Counted from the first letter of the stretch, positions 9,656-19,227 are shown. The stretch: 64,000 bases of DNA from Sulfurospirillum cavolei (GCF_001548055.1 NZ_AP014724.1:992001-1056000), one strand, 5' to 3'. Program-made: numbers and translations. Notes: generated by a model not told the origin, from the sequence alone.

Positions 9656-9686
9656 AAAAGAGGAGAATGAGCTCCTCTTTTTCTTT
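9656..9686 (+). terminator. Rho-independent terminator of purH
   Basis: Perfect ten-base stem AAAAGAGGAG (9656-9665) and CTCCTCTTTT (9672-9681) with a six-base loop and a following T-rich tail, starting 8 bases after the purH stop. Confidence 0.9.
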
Positions 9687-9739
9687 TGGCACTTTTTGTC
9701 TTCCCTATCATTTTGATACTTTTTTAACGCGTCTCGTTT

Positions 9740-9745
9740 TATAAT
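9740..9745 (+). promoter_or_regulatory. Probable -10 box for kup
   Basis: TATAAT sits 36 bases upstream of the kup ATG in an otherwise AT-rich gap after the purH terminator. No well-spaced -35 hexamer is evident, as is common in Campylobacterota sigma-70 promoters. Confidence 0.45.
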
Positions 9746-9780
9746 CCTTTTTACATTGATAATCAAACAGTAAGGCTCTT

Positions 9781-11604
9781 ATGAAAATTTGCGAACGTAT
9801 GAAAAAAGAGATGATGACGATCAAAGCGTTAGGAGTGGTTTACGGCGACATCGGAACGAGTCCGATTTATACCTTGGCGGTTATTTTTATGATCGTTCCT
9901 CCGACGGTTGAGAGTATTTTAGGGATTTTATCGTTTGTTTTTTGGGCATTGGTCGTTTTGGTAACGATTCAATATGCATGGCTTGCCACGAGTTTGAGCC
10001 AAAAAGGCGAGGGCGGTACGGTCGTGTTGGTTCAAATCTTAACCCCGTATCTCATGCATGCCAAAACCGGAACGATCGTTTCGATTTTAGGGTTTTTAGG
10101 GATTTCCCTTATGATCGGTGATGGGGTGATTACGCCGGCGATCAGTATTTTAAGTGCGGTCGAGGGTGTTTTACTGATTCCGCATTACGAAGAGACGCCG
10201 AGACTTTATCTGCTTCTTTTAGCGTCGTTGATCGCGTTAGGGTTGTTTGTCGTTCAAAAAAAAGGCGTCGAGAAGGTTGCCGCGGCATTTGGACCGATTA
10301 TGGTGGTGTGGTTTTTGAGTTTGGGAAGCGTGGGATTGTTTTACGTTTTTCAAGAGTCTTCCATTCTTTTGGCGATCAATCCGACGTATGCGATTTCGTT
10401 TGCGTATCATCATCCTTGGATTACCTTTGTGCTGTTAGCGGACATCGTTCTTGCGACGACCGGAGGCGAAGCGTTGTATGCGGATATGGGGCATTTGGGT
10501 CGACTTCCGATCTTAAAAGGGTGGGTCTTTGCGTTTAGCGCATTGGTGCTCAGTTATTTCGGACAAGGATCGTTTTTATTGACGCATCCCGAATGCGTCG
10601 GAAGCCCGTTGTTTGAAATGATGCAAGAGTTTGCGCCTTACATGTACGTTCCTTTTTTAGTCTTGACGATCTTGGCGACGATTATCGCGTCGCAGGCGAT
10701 GATCAGCGGTATTTTTTCCGTTTTGTACCAAGCGATGACGACGCGTATTTTCCCCCATTTTCGCGTTGCGTACACATCGCATGAATTGAACTCTCAAATC
10801 TACGTCGGTTCGATCAATTGGTTTTTGTTTATTTGCGTCATCGTGATGCTGTTCGTATTTCAAGAATCCGCCCAATTAGCCGCGGCATACGGTTTGGCGG
10901 TTTCGGGAGCGATGAGCATTACGGGGTGTTTGATGTGTATGATTTTCGCGCATCAAAGAGCGTGGATCAAGATGACGTTTTCGGTTCTTTCGGGAGCGAC
11001 GAGCCTTATTTTCTTTAGCTCTTGTTTGTTAAAAATTCCGCACGGCGGCTATTGGTCTTTGTTGATCGCTTCGGTTCCTTTAGGGTTGATTATTCTCTAT
11101 ACGGAAGGGCAAAAACGGCTGTACGCTTCGTTTATTTCCATTGAAAAAGAGACGTTTGTCAAAGAGTATGAAGCCTACTATGCGTCTCAACCGCACATCG
11201 GCGGTACGGCACTTTTCTTTGCACGTAAAAAAGAGAATATTCCGGCATATATCCCCAAAACGATGTTTAAAAACGGCATTATTTACGAGCGAAACGTGAT
11301 CGTCAAAATGAAGCCTACCAGTGAGCCATTAGGCGTCGAATGCGAACTAAGCACTCTTGCCGCAGGACTTGATTTGCTTGTGATTTTCGTCGGTTACATG
11401 GAAATCTTCAATATGGAAACGATTTTAAAAAGCCAAAAAATTAATGAACGTACGATTTTCTACGGTGACGAAGAGATCGTCTCTTCCTCGTTATGGTGGA
11501 AACTTTACGGGCTTATTAAAGATATGTCGCCCAATTTCGTAAGCTTTTACAATTTCCCGAACGAAAAGCTTATCGGCGTTTCAAGGCGTGCCGAAATTCG
11601 CTAA
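9781..11604 (+). CDS. kup: Kup-type low-affinity potassium uptake protein
   Basis: A 607-residue K+ transporter, probably a K+/H+ symporter. The N-terminus has the Kup signature GVVYGDIGTSPIYTL, followed by about twelve transmembrane helices (to about residue 440). Further family blocks are SQKGEGGTVVLVQ, IGDGVITPAISILSAVEG, TGGEALYADMGHLG and YFGQGS. The C-terminal cytosolic part (about 450-607) is the usual Kup tail. Length matches the family (about 600-630). The gene stands alone between a terminator and the DUF2249-like gene. Confidence 0.95.
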   Translation: MKICERMKKEMMTIKALGVVYGDIGTSPIYTLAVIFMIVPPTVESILGILSFVFWALVVLVTIQYAWLATSLSQKGEGGTVVLVQILTPYLMHAKTGTIVSILGFLGISLMIGDGVITPAISILSAVEGVLLIPHYEETPRLYLLLLASLIALGLFVVQKKGVEKVAAAFGPIMVVWFLSLGSVGLFYVFQESSILLAINPTYAISFAYHHPWITFVLLADIVLATTGGEALYADMGHLGRLPILKGWVFAFSALVLSYFGQGSFLLTHPECVGSPLFEMMQEFAPYMYVPFLVLTILATIIASQAMISGIFSVLYQAMTTRIFPHFRVAYTSHELNSQIYVGSINWFLFICVIVMLFVFQESAQLAAAYGLAVSGAMSITGCLMCMIFAHQRAWIKMTFSVLSGATSLIFFSSCLLKIPHGGYWSLLIASVPLGLIILYTEGQKRLYASFISIEKETFVKEYEAYYASQPHIGGTALFFARKKENIPAYIPKTMFKNGIIYERNVIVKMKPTSEPLGVECELSTLAAGLDLLVIFVGYMEIFNMETILKSQKINERTIFYGDEEIVSSSLWWKLYGLIKDMSPNFVSFYNFPNEKLIGVSRRAEIR

Positions 11605-11676
11605 AGTGCTTGATATAGATTAAGGAATTTTGTCTCAAATAGGGTTATAGTGGTGTCAAAAAAAAAGGACAAAACT

Positions 11677-12018
11677 ATGTTACCCGATACCGCTCACTCT
11701 TTCACCGTCCAAGACGCGACGGTGCCGTTTTTTACGTATGAAGCGCACGGCACGTCATACATCTATTTCGATACTTCGGCGTGCATTCCTCCCGAGCCTA
11801 TGATCAATGCGATGCTGGCACTCGAGCTTTTGGACAGTGTCACGAAAAAAGTCGTGATGATCAACCATCGCTCTCCGGTCGGTTTGTTGGCAAAAGTCGA
11901 AAAATTTTACGACATCGAAACGACACAGCTCGAAGAGGGAAAACTGCAATTGATCTTTTCGTACAAAGAAGGCATAAGCGATCAAGCCGATCTTAGCCAA
12001 AAACAGTGTGCGGGTTAA
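11677..12018 (+). CDS. DUF2249-like small protein
   Basis: A 113-residue soluble protein. The central part PPEPMINAMLALELLDS, then MINHRSPVGLLAKVEKFYDIETTQLEEGKL (written in two pieces: residues about 38-54 and 62-90), follows the DUF2249 pattern: a Pro-Pro-Glu-Pro helix start, then a strand and a Pro-containing helix ending in an acidic-Gly turn. DUF2249 proteins often sit beside NnrS, heme-copper oxidase-like and DUF59 genes in nitrogen-oxide or metal contexts; function is unproven. ATG 11677 is preferred because AAAAAGGAC lies just upstream; two GTG codons at 11650 lack one. First gene of a three-gene unit. Confidence 0.6.
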   Translation: MLPDTAHSFTVQDATVPFFTYEAHGTSYIYFDTSACIPPEPMINAMLALELLDSVTKKVVMINHRSPVGLLAKVEKFYDIETTQLEEGKLQLIFSYKEGISDQADLSQKQCAG

Positions 12019-12022
12019 GACG

Positions 12023-13282
12023 ATGCGATCACTCGCGACCGAAATGGCTCCGCCGTTTGCTTTGGTAGCACATTTTTTTATTGCCGCCGTGATTTTCCTT
12101 CTTTTAAGCACGGTAGCACTTTTTGAGGTTTACCCCGATCTTTCCGGTTACGGAATCTCTTTTAGCCTCGCCTCATTTGCCCATTTATACCTTTTGGGTT
12201 TCGTGATGATGGTCATCTTCGGAGCGATGTACCAACTGCTGCCGGTCGTCTTGGAAATACCGCTTTTCTCCAAAGATTTTGCCTACGTGCAGTTTTACGC
12301 TTACGTGATTGGGCTGAGTATGATGGTCACAGGGTTTCGCTATCTTGAATGGCATCTTTTGATCGCTTACGGCGGGTTTTTAACCTACATGTCAATCGCT
12401 ATTTTTTGCGCGAACGTCTTTTTAACCTTCTACCGCTTGGAAAAAAACAGTATCGTCAGCAGTTATTTGCTCATGGGAACGGTCTTTTTAGCGGTTGCGG
12501 TCACGCTTGGCATTTTGTTGGGGTTTGTTTTAGCGCACGGCATGCTCAGTATCGACATCGACGCGTGGGTCAAAGCCCATGTTATCGGCACGCTTTTCGG
12601 ATTTGTCATGATGATCGTTATGGGCGTTTCGATGGTGCTGATTCCGATGTTCTCTCTAGCGCACGGCTTCAAAGACCGCTACATTCATGCAGCGTTATTT
12701 TTGCACGGTATCGGCGTAAGCGTTGCGATTTTAGCTTTGGTCGCGGCGTTGCCTGCGGTGGTATTTTATGCGGGTATCGGGTCGGTGCTTATCTCGATGG
12801 GGTTGTACCTGTTTCAGATGGGAATTATTTTTAGCGTTAGGGTGCGAAAGCAAAACGATTATTGGGTAAAAAATCTCTTTTTCTCGTTTTTGTCGCTTCT
12901 CGGTGCGATGGTGATGCTGCTGCTTTTTTTCATCGAGACTCAGGAGCGTTATTTATTTGCGGCGGCGGAACTCTTTTTCTTCGGGTTTTTGTTGGCGTTC
13001 ATCGTCGGACATTTATACAAGATTTTGCCGTTTTTAATTTGGTATAAAACTTTTTCTCCGCTTGTCGGGAAACAGAAAGTGCCGCTTTTGCATCAAATGG
13101 TTCATACTAAAAGTGCCGATATACAGGCTTTTTTACTGTTTATTTCCGTCGTGTGTTTAAGCATTGCGACGCTCTTGCCACTTCAAGTTCTTTTCTACGG
13201 TGCAAGTTTGGGCGTGATGTCGAGTGTTGTGTTGGTTGCGTTTAACGTTGTTTACGCATTTACGTATAAAGGAGAAAACTAA
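12023..13282 (+). CDS. Polytopic membrane protein resembling heme-copper oxidase subunit I/NnrS
   Basis: A protein of about 419 residues with about twelve transmembrane helices. Two helices carry histidine-led patterns reminiscent of oxidase or nitric-oxide-reductase subunit I: FAHLYLLGFVMMVIFGAMY and AHVIGTLFGFVMMIVMGVS. A late block reads VGHLYKILPFLIWYKTFSP. Several intramembrane His residues could ligate heme or copper, but I cannot align the full six-His set, so catalytic activity is doubtful. The start may be ATG 12023 or GTG 12008, which would overlap the previous gene; neither has a strong ribosome-binding site. It lies between a DUF2249-like and a DUF59 gene, suggesting metal- or NO-related function. 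Confidence 0.65.
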   Translation: MRSLATEMAPPFALVAHFFIAAVIFLLLSTVALFEVYPDLSGYGISFSLASFAHLYLLGFVMMVIFGAMYQLLPVVLEIPLFSKDFAYVQFYAYVIGLSMMVTGFRYLEWHLLIAYGGFLTYMSIAIFCANVFLTFYRLEKNSIVSSYLLMGTVFLAVAVTLGILLGFVLAHGMLSIDIDAWVKAHVIGTLFGFVMMIVMGVSMVLIPMFSLAHGFKDRYIHAALFLHGIGVSVAILALVAALPAVVFYAGIGSVLISMGLYLFQMGIIFSVRVRKQNDYWVKNLFFSFLSLLGAMVMLLLFFIETQERYLFAAAELFFFGFLLAFIVGHLYKILPFLIWYKTFSPLVGKQKVPLLHQMVHTKSADIQAFLLFISVVCLSIATLLPLQVLFYGASLGVMSSVVLVAFNVVYAFTYKGEN

Positions 13283-13283
13283 A

Positions 13284-13583
13284 ATGACATGTAGCGAACA
13301 TGAAGTGTATCAAGCTATCCAAACCGTGATCGATCCGGAAGTCGGTTTCGACATCGTTTCTTTAGGGTTAATTTACGGCGTACGCGTTGAAGGAGAAGAC
13401 GTTTACGTACGTATGACGCTTTCGACGAAAGGGTGTCCGTTGCATGAATTGATGCAACAATGGACGAAAGAGGCGGTTTTGAAGTTAGAAAACGTTGCAA
13501 CATGTACGATCGAGCTCGTGTGGGAACCCGCTTGGAATATCTCGATGGCAAACGATACCGTCAAACAAGCACTCGGTGTTTAA
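13284..13583 (+). CDS. MIP18/DUF59 family protein (SufT/PaaD-like)
   Basis: A 99-residue single-domain protein of the MIP18 (DUF59) family, used in iron-sulfur cluster maturation or as a PaaD-like assembly factor. The hallmark is VIDPEVGFDIVSLGLIYGV, followed by VRMTLSTKGCPLHELM with the conserved Cys (about residue 52) and VELVWEPAWN-like IELVWEPAWN. AAAGGAGAAAACTAAA precedes ATG 13284, which fixes the start; it follows the membrane-protein stop by one base. Co-transcribed with the DUF2249-like and oxidase-like genes. Confidence 0.85.
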   Translation: MTCSEHEVYQAIQTVIDPEVGFDIVSLGLIYGVRVEGEDVYVRMTLSTKGCPLHELMQQWTKEAVLKLENVATCTIELVWEPAWNISMANDTVKQALGV

Positions 13584-13643
13584 AAATAGAAGATACTCTC
13601 TCGTTTTTAGTCGATCTTTAGTTACAATCGATAGAATATGTAT

Positions 13644-13649
13644 TATAAT
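13644..13649 (+). promoter_or_regulatory. Probable -10 box for the STAS-MCP operon
   Basis: TATAAT at 13644-13649 with GTTACA (13621-13626) 17 bases upstream as a 4/6 match to the -35 consensus, 30 bases before the STAS gene start. Confidence 0.5.
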
Positions 13650-13679
13650 GGGTAAACGTAAGGTTTTTGGGGGAAAAGA

Positions 13680-13991
13680 ATGCACGTGGTAACAAAAGTA
13701 CGCAGTGAGAGTGTCGACGTCGTCGTTACGGGGACGATTAAAACCGTGAGTGATACGCAAGCAATTAAAGACGCCGTTTTAAAAGCGCATACGAGTCATC
13801 TCGACGTTCCGATTCGGCTTCTTCTTCAAGACTCGTTTATTATCACCTCTTCGTTAATCGGTTTCTTAATTAAAGTAATTAAGATGGATCATTATGCTCT
13901 TATCGTAGAAGTCGGAAGTTTAGAGCTTTACGAGATGCTTGAAGATATGAACTTGATTGAAATTATGAACGTGCGAAAGGCATCGGTATGA
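13680..13991 (+). CDS. STAS-like (anti-anti-sigma-type) protein
   Basis: A 103-residue single-domain protein. Alternating strands and helices fit a STAS fold: [40 protein letters not shown], and the terminal [16 protein letters not shown], resembling the last helix and strand of SpoIIAA-type proteins. The ITSS segment is where STAS regulators carry the phosphorylatable Ser. Similarity is by pattern only. It overlaps the chemoreceptor gene by 4 bases, so it may tune or relay the output of that receptor, an inference from position. Confidence 0.5.
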   Translation: MHVVTKVRSESVDVVVTGTIKTVSDTQAIKDAVLKAHTSHLDVPIRLLLQDSFIITSSLIGFLIKVIKMDHYALIVEVGSLELYEMLEDMNLIEIMNVRKASV

Positions 13992-15577
13992 AAAAGGGCA
14001 TCGGAACGAAAATCGGCTTTACGCTTATTCCGCTTTTGCTGGTAAGTTTTGTTATTTTACAATTCGTGATCGTAGGCGAGTTTAAAAAATCTTCGCAAAT
14101 TCAAAGCGAAAACAATCTCAATCTTTTGAGCCAATCGGTTTTTCAAACGGTACGTGCCGCTATGAATTTGGGCGATAGAGCATTGATCGAAAAATCGCTC
14201 AAAGACGCCGAGGGAATGAAAGGCATTAAAGAGCTCAAAATCCATCAAGCTCAAAGCGTCATCGATACGTTTGGCATCGATGCTAAACCCTCAACGGAAG
14301 AAGCCGTCGTCGCTATTTTTAAAAATCCCGTCCAAACAAGTTCGACTTTGGATGATGCTAAAGGGCATCGTTTGCGTCTTTTAAAGCCGCTGATTGCCGA
14401 GCAAGATTGTCTTGCCTGTCATGCAACGTCTCAAAAAGGCGATGTTTTGGGCGTCATGGATATGACGTTTTCGTTTGAGGAGATCGATGCTTACATCGGT
14501 TCGATCAGTTGGAAGCTCATTACGATTTTTGCTTTTTCGTTACTGGTGACGTCGATTTTGATTATGTGGGTTTTAAAAAGCGTGGTCGGAAATCCTTTGG
14601 GTATTTTGTTGGAAAGAATTAAAAATCTCTCCGGCGGAAGCGGCGATTTAACCGCACGCGTCAATATTAACAGTCAAGACGAGATGGGAGACATTGCTCA
14701 TCATATTAACCTTTTTATCGAAAAAATTCAGTCGATTATCGTCACGTCGCAAACGATTTCGAAAAACGTCGAACATACGGGCGAGACGCTCAATACCAAT
14801 GCCGTTACCTTTTCGCAAGGCGTTTTTGAACAAGCCAAACAGATTAAAACGTCGTTTGATCTGATGAAAGATATCGAAGCCGATCTTGATCTTTCCGAAG
14901 AGTTGGCAATCCACACCGTTGAAGACAATAATGCTTCTTTTAGTGTTTTGGAGCGCATGAGTTTATCGTTAAACGACGTCGTTCAAAAAATCAACGGTGC
15001 AAGCGAGCAAGAACAAGATATGGCGCACCAAATACAAAGCGTCGTCGCTCAAACCGACCAAATTAAAGGCGTCTTAGAGATGATCAAAGATATTGCCGAT
15101 CAGACCAATCTTCTAGCCCTCAATGCCGCCATCGAAGCCGCGCGCGCGGGCGAACACGGACGAGGGTTTGCGGTCGTTGCCGATGAAGTGCGAAAACTTG
15201 CCGAGCGCACGCAAAAATCTCTAGCAGAGATCGACGCGACGATTAGCGTTATCGTTCAAGGCGTAACGCAACTCAGTGCGCATATGGAAACCAATGCGGA
15301 CAATATTCGCCTAATTTCAGACAATGCCGTTGAAGTGCAAAACGAGACGGAAGAGACGCGAAATCGCACGATTCAATCCATCGAAATTTCGAAAAAAGCG
15401 TCTAAAAAAGTCGTCGAAATTTCCCACTTAACCAACCAAATGATGGAGCAGATGAAAAAGACGCTGAGTCTTTCGAACAATAACGAAAAGATTGCCGAAG
15501 AGCTCTCCGTCATTTCCGGAAAAATGTTAGAATCGTCTCAAAACTTGGACTCAACGCTCTCGTCGTTTAAAGTATGA
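13988..15577 (+). CDS. Methyl-accepting chemotaxis protein with a periplasmic c-type heme motif
   Basis: A 529-residue chemoreceptor. TM1 is about 10-30, a periplasmic sensor spans about 31-174, TM2 about 175-197, HAMP about 198-250, and the methyl-accepting coiled-coil domain follows, with the hairpin tip [20 protein letters not shown] (about 367-386). The sensor contains Cys141-Leu-Ala-Cys144-His145, a CXXCH c-type heme attachment site, so the receptor probably senses redox state, oxygen or nitric oxide through covalent heme. It overlaps the STAS-like gene by 4 bases. The tip region is almost identical in DNA to that of the second MCP at 18 kb. Confidence 0.92.
   Translation: MKKGIGTKIGFTLIPLLLVSFVILQFVIVGEFKKSSQIQSENNLNLLSQSVFQTVRAAMNLGDRALIEKSLKDAEGMKGIKELKIHQAQSVIDTFGIDAKPSTEEAVVAIFKNPVQTSSTLDDAKGHRLRLLKPLIAEQDCLACHATSQKGDVLGVMDMTFSFEEIDAYIGSISWKLITIFAFSLLVTSILIMWVLKSVVGNPLGILLERIKNLSGGSGDLTARVNINSQDEMGDIAHHINLFIEKIQSIIVTSQTISKNVEHTGETLNTNAVTFSQGVFEQAKQIKTSFDLMKDIEADLDLSEELAIHTVEDNNASFSVLERMSLSLNDVVQKINGASEQEQDMAHQIQSVVAQTDQIKGVLEMIKDIADQTNLLALNAAIEAARAGEHGRGFAVVADEVRKLAERTQKSLAEIDATISVIVQGVTQLSAHMETNADNIRLISDNAVEVQNETEETRNRTIQSIEISKKASKKVVEISHLTNQMMEQMKKTLSLSNNNEKIAEELSVISGKMLESSQNLDSTLSSFKV
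15089..15215 (+). repeat. Inverted repeat copy A (MCP signalling tip)
   Basis: 127 bases encoding the MCP hairpin tip match 17979-18105 on the opposite strand with only 4 differences, all at third codon positions. Similar protein alone would allow many more silent differences. Confidence 0.85.
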
Positions 15578-15605
15578 TGCAAAGGGCTTTTAGCCTTTTT
15601 GCATC
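15576..15605. terminator. Bidirectional hairpin between MCP and ABC-F genes
   Basis: Imperfect hairpin between convergent genes: GATGCAAAGGGC pairs with GCCTTTTTGCATC with one bulged T and a five-base loop. T-rich on the plus strand within the right arm. Confidence 0.5.
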
Positions 15606-17545
15606 GTTTCGATTTTTTCTTCAAGCTCTAGCCATGCTTCGATCAGCGGCTCTAAAGCGTCTTCTTTCAAACGTAAATCTTCCGACAGTTTGCTTAATCC
15701 GATCTTTTGGTAGCAATCGGGATTTTCAAGGCATTTTCTAATCGCTTTGATCTCTTCTTCAAGGGTTTCGATTTGATGCGGAAGCGTTTTAAGGGCTTGT
15801 TGCTCTTTGTAGCTCAGCTTAAGCGTCATCGCCTCTTTATTCTTTTGCGTTTTGGAAGAGCTCTCCTTAGCCTCGCTTGACGTTTCGTTTTCCATGGCTT
15901 CAAGTTCGGCAATCTCTTTTTCGATTTCAAGGTATTCGCTGTAGTTTTGATAACTCTCTTCGATACGTCCGTCGCCTTTGAAGACGTAAAGCTTCGTAGC
16001 GATTTTATCGACGAAATAACGATCGTGGCTGACAAAAATAACCGCACCTTGAAAACTTTGAATGTACTCTTCTAAAATGTTAATCGTTGGTATATCCAAA
16101 TCGTTGGTCGGTTCGTCCAAAATCAAACAATCGACTTCTTGGGTAAACAAAAGTGCCAATGCCACGCGATTTTTTTCGCCGCCGCTCAAAACGCCTATTT
16201 TTTTTGCCAAATCTTCTTTGGGAAAAAGGAAGTTTTTGAGGTACCCGAAGACGTGCATATTTTTTCCTTTAACGTCTACGCGATCACCTCCGTTAGGACA
16301 AAACGTTGCGAGCAGGTCTTTGGTGTCGTCAAGCATGGCACGTTGTTGGTCGAAGTAGCCTATTTTAAACTCTCCTTTTTTAATGCTCCCTTGATCGATG
16401 GCTAAATCACCGAGGAGAATTTTGAGAAGGGTCGATTTTCCGGCACCGTTTTTACCGACGATCGCAATGCGGTCTTTTTGCAAAATGCGCGCGCTAAAAG
16501 CCTTGATAAGAGGCTTGTCGCCGAGCGTTTTAGCGATGGATTCCATTTCGAACAACATCTTTTGCTTATTGAGAATCTTGTCGCCGTTAAAGTTGTGCTT
16601 TTCACGCTCTAGCTCCAATTTGAGCTTGCGAACGAGTGAGGGATTTTTTTTTGCCTGATCGCGTAATTCAAAAACCCTTTGTTTGCGTCCTTCATTACGT
16701 TTGAGTCTGGCTTTAACGCCGCGTCTTAACCACTCTTCTTCGCCTTTTAAGTATTTGAGAAGATTTTCGTGTTGTTTTTGCAACGAAAGAATGAGCAGTT
16801 CTTTACATGTCAAATAGCGTTCGTATCCTCCATCGAAACTGCGTAACGAAGCTTCTTCGATTTCGATTGTACGTGTTGCGATTCGGTCGATAAAATAACG
16901 ATCGTGCGAAATAAAGAGCAACGTAAATTTACCGTTCAAAATCATCTGTTCTAAAAATTCGACCATATAGACGTCCAAGTGGTTTGTCGGTTCGTCTAAA
17001 AGCAAAATATCGGGTTTTTGTAAAATCAGACCTGCAAGCGTAACACGGCGTTGTTCACCTCCGCTTAGCATCGTTACGTCGCTTTGTTCAAATTGTTTCA
17101 GGTCGAAAACTTCCAAAACACGTTCGATTTTTTCATCTAAATTCCATGCATCGTGCAGTTCTAAATAGCTTACGAGTTCACTTTGTTCTTTTAAAAGCGA
17201 TGCATTTTGAAAGTCGGTTTCCAATGTTTTGAGGAGTTCATGATAGCGCATCAAAGCAACTTTAAGCTCTTTAAGACTCTCTTCAATCGCCTCTTTAACG
17301 TTCATGCCTTCTTTAAAACGCGGTGTCTGATCGAGCATACCGATCGTCGTGTTTTTTTGAAGAATACGCCTACCTTCGTCCGGTTCCAATATGCCGTAGA
17401 GAATCTTCATTAAGGTCGATTTCCCGCCGCCGTTTTTGCCGATGAGGGCGACGCGTTCGTTTGCGTGGAGCGAAAAGTCGACGTCGGAGAGAATTTTTTG
17501 CGTTTCGTATGCTTTATGAATGCCGATAAGATCTAGAAGTGCCAA
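15590..17545 (-). CDS. ABC-F family ATPase (Uup-like)
   Basis: A 651-residue soluble protein with two ABC ATPase domains and no membrane segments. Walker A boxes are GKNGGGKST (about 36-44) and GKNGAGKST (about 365-373). Signature motifs are LSGGEQRRVTLAG and LSGGEKNRVALA, and Walker B boxes are ILLLDEPTNHLD and CLILDEPTNDLD. The charged linker and the C-terminal coiled-coil extension (about 530-651) match the Uup subgroup, which acts on the ribosome or on branched DNA rather than in transport. Which of these it does here is not decidable from sequence. A TATAAT box at 17569-17574 (minus) lies just upstream. Confidence 0.88.
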   Translation of the reverse strand: MALLDLIGIHKAYETQKILSDVDFSLHANERVALIGKNGGGKSTLMKILYGILEPDEGRRILQKNTTIGMLDQTPRFKEGMNVKEAIEESLKELKVALMRYHELLKTLETDFQNASLLKEQSELVSYLELHDAWNLDEKIERVLEVFDLKQFEQSDVTMLSGGEQRRVTLAGLILQKPDILLLDEPTNHLDVYMVEFLEQMILNGKFTLLFISHDRYFIDRIATRTIEIEEASLRSFDGGYERYLTCKELLILSLQKQHENLLKYLKGEEEWLRRGVKARLKRNEGRKQRVFELRDQAKKNPSLVRKLKLELEREKHNFNGDKILNKQKMLFEMESIAKTLGDKPLIKAFSARILQKDRIAIVGKNGAGKSTLLKILLGDLAIDQGSIKKGEFKIGYFDQQRAMLDDTKDLLATFCPNGGDRVDVKGKNMHVFGYLKNFLFPKEDLAKKIGVLSGGEKNRVALALLFTQEVDCLILDEPTNDLDIPTINILEEYIQSFQGAVIFVSHDRYFVDKIATKLYVFKGDGRIEESYQNYSEYLEIEKEIAELEAMENETSSEAKESSSKTQKNKEAMTLKLSYKEQQALKTLPHQIETLEEEIKAIRKCLENPDCYQKIGLSKLSEDLRLKEDALEPLIEAWLELEEKIETMQKG

Positions 17546-17568
17546 ACGAGTACCTTGTTTTTACGCGT

Positions 17569-17574
17569 ATTATA
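17569..17574 (-). promoter_or_regulatory. Probable -10 box for the ABC-F gene
   Basis: TATAAT on the minus strand about 25 bases before the ABC-F start, just downstream of a GC-rich hairpin (arms CGGGCAA and TTGCCCG near 17583-17610) that could end the second MCP transcript. Confidence 0.5.
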
Positions 17575-17616
17575 CCATTAAGCGGGCAAAGCAAAAAGCC
17601 TTGCCCGAAGAAGCGA

Positions 17617-19227
17617 TTACGATTGGAATTGGTTGAGTTTGTTGTTTAGATTTTCCGCTAAACGGGAGAGATGATCCGCTGCCGCGGCAATTTCCTCGAC
17701 GCTACGTGCGTTTTGGCTGGTAAGCGTGTTAATATTGGAGACCATTTCGACGATTTTATCGGTATCTTGCGAAATTTTTCGCGAATTTGTAGCGTTGGAA
17801 GCTACCGTCGTGACGGTTTCGTTCATCACGTTCGTCGTATCGACGATAGTCTCTTCGACACCGTTTGATACGCTTGATAGCCTTTGAATATTACGTGCGT
17901 TTTTATTCATTTGATCTGAAGAATCGACGATGGCTTGTACGATCACGTTAATCGTCGCATTAATTTCGGTTAACGATGTTTGCGTACGCTCGGCAAGTTT
18001 TCGCACTTCATCGGCAACGACCGCAAAACCTCGTCCGTGTTCGCCCGCGCGCGCGGCTTCGATGGCGGCATTGAGGGCTAAAAGATTGGTTTGATCGGCA
18101 ATATCGGAGATGACCGTTAAAATATGTTTTACTTGTTCGGCGTCATGACTCATCTGCTCTAATTTTTGAGCTAAGGCAGTTTCGGATTGGCTAGCACCTT
18201 CAACGTCGTTTCGAAGCGTAATGATCTCATTTTTGGCGCGTGAGAGTTTGTCGTTTGCCAAAGCAATTTTATCTTTCGTGACATCCGATAATTTAGCGGT
18301 TTCTTGAACGAACGTTTTAATGGTATCGATTTCGTGAATCGTATTTTCGACGATCAGCGAGCTTTGTTCGGCGTTACGTCCGATTTGCATACTGGTGGTG
18401 CTAAGCTCATGCGATACCGAAGCGTTTTCGCTGGAAGAATTTTTGGCATCGATAATCGTCTGCTCTAACGTATGAACAAGCGCGTTGAAACTGTCGACGA
18501 TTTCTTTGATTTCGTTGGCTTTATCGTAAGGAATACGAAAATTAAGGCGTTTGTGTTGAACAAACCCAGTGATGCTATCGCGAATCAGATGAACGCCGTG
18601 CATAATATTTTTACGGATGTAAAACGTCGTGATAAAAATCGTTACGCCAACAAGCAGTAAAACGACGAACATCCACGTATCGGCATTGCGTTTCACGTCG
18701 ATTGCATTATTCGCCATTTTTTTGGAAACTTCGATATTGTATTTGATGTGCGCATCCAAGGCTTTTGTAAAATCGAGTAACGTAGGGCGGCTTTTATTGA
18801 GCAATGCCGCAGCTTCAACGGTTTTATTTTCCTTAGAGAGTTTGCTGACATTTGCGATGATTTCTAACGCTTTGCCGAGCATAACGCGATCTTTGGCTAA
18901 ATGCTCTTTATCTTTTTCATCGGAAACCATCGTTTCATACGTTTTAAACGATGCTTCGATGCTTTGCCTTACTTTTTGAATCGCTTCGTCGCGTTTGACT
19001 TTTTCTTCCGGTGCATCATGGGTAATATGTTCCCATAGATTCAGACGCAAGCGATAGCCGTTTTGGATCGTATCGTTGAGAAGATCGATGCTTGGAATGG
19101 AATTGACGTTCGCATAGTTCGTCTCGTCGTAAACGTGCTCCATCTTTTGTAACGCGATACCGAAAATCGTACATGTACCTAAAATTGCTACCGCAAATAT
19201 GCCCGTTAGCTGTTTTCCGATTGTCAT
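17617..19227 (-). CDS. Methyl-accepting chemotaxis protein, 4HB-type sensor
   Basis: A 536-residue chemoreceptor. ATG 19227 is chosen because TAAGGGGGAAACT precedes it and the N-terminal TM helix (about 6-25) then starts properly. The periplasmic part (about 26-190) is all-helical with spaced Leu and Asn, consistent with a four-helix-bundle MCP sensor. TM2 is [19 protein letters not shown], followed by HAMP and the signalling domain with [20 protein letters not shown]. No CXXCH is present, unlike the MCP at 14 kb. Ligand unknown. It is divergent from the M48 peptidase gene across a 220-base gap. Confidence 0.92.
   Translation of the reverse strand: MTIGKQLTGIFAVAILGTCTIFGIALQKMEHVYDETNYANVNSIPSIDLLNDTIQNGYRLRLNLWEHITHDAPEEKVKRDEAIQKVRQSIEASFKTYETMVSDEKDKEHLAKDRVMLGKALEIIANVSKLSKENKTVEAAALLNKSRPTLLDFTKALDAHIKYNIEVSKKMANNAIDVKRNADTWMFVVLLLVGVTIFITTFYIRKNIMHGVHLIRDSITGFVQHKRLNFRIPYDKANEIKEIVDSFNALVHTLEQTIIDAKNSSSENASVSHELSTTSMQIGRNAEQSSLIVENTIHEIDTIKTFVQETAKLSDVTKDKIALANDKLSRAKNEIITLRNDVEGASQSETALAQKLEQMSHDAEQVKHILTVISDIADQTNLLALNAAIEAARAGEHGRGFAVVADEVRKLAERTQTSLTEINATINVIVQAIVDSSDQMNKNARNIQRLSSVSNGVEETIVDTTNVMNETVTTVASNATNSRKISQDTDKIVEMVSNINTLTSQNARSVEEIAAAADHLSRLAENLNNKLNQFQS
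17979..18105 (-). repeat. Inverted repeat copy B (MCP signalling tip)
   Basis: Opposite-strand partner of 15089-15215, 123 of 127 bases identical. The two copies flank the ABC-F gene in inverted orientation, so recombination between them would invert about 3 kb. Confidence 0.85.

Noticed and set aside
8974-9711. 245-codon open frame opposite purH
   Set aside because: It lies antisense to a well-conserved gene; the CpG-rich codons of purH keep the other strand open. No ribosome-binding site and unnatural Arg/His/Phe-rich sequence.
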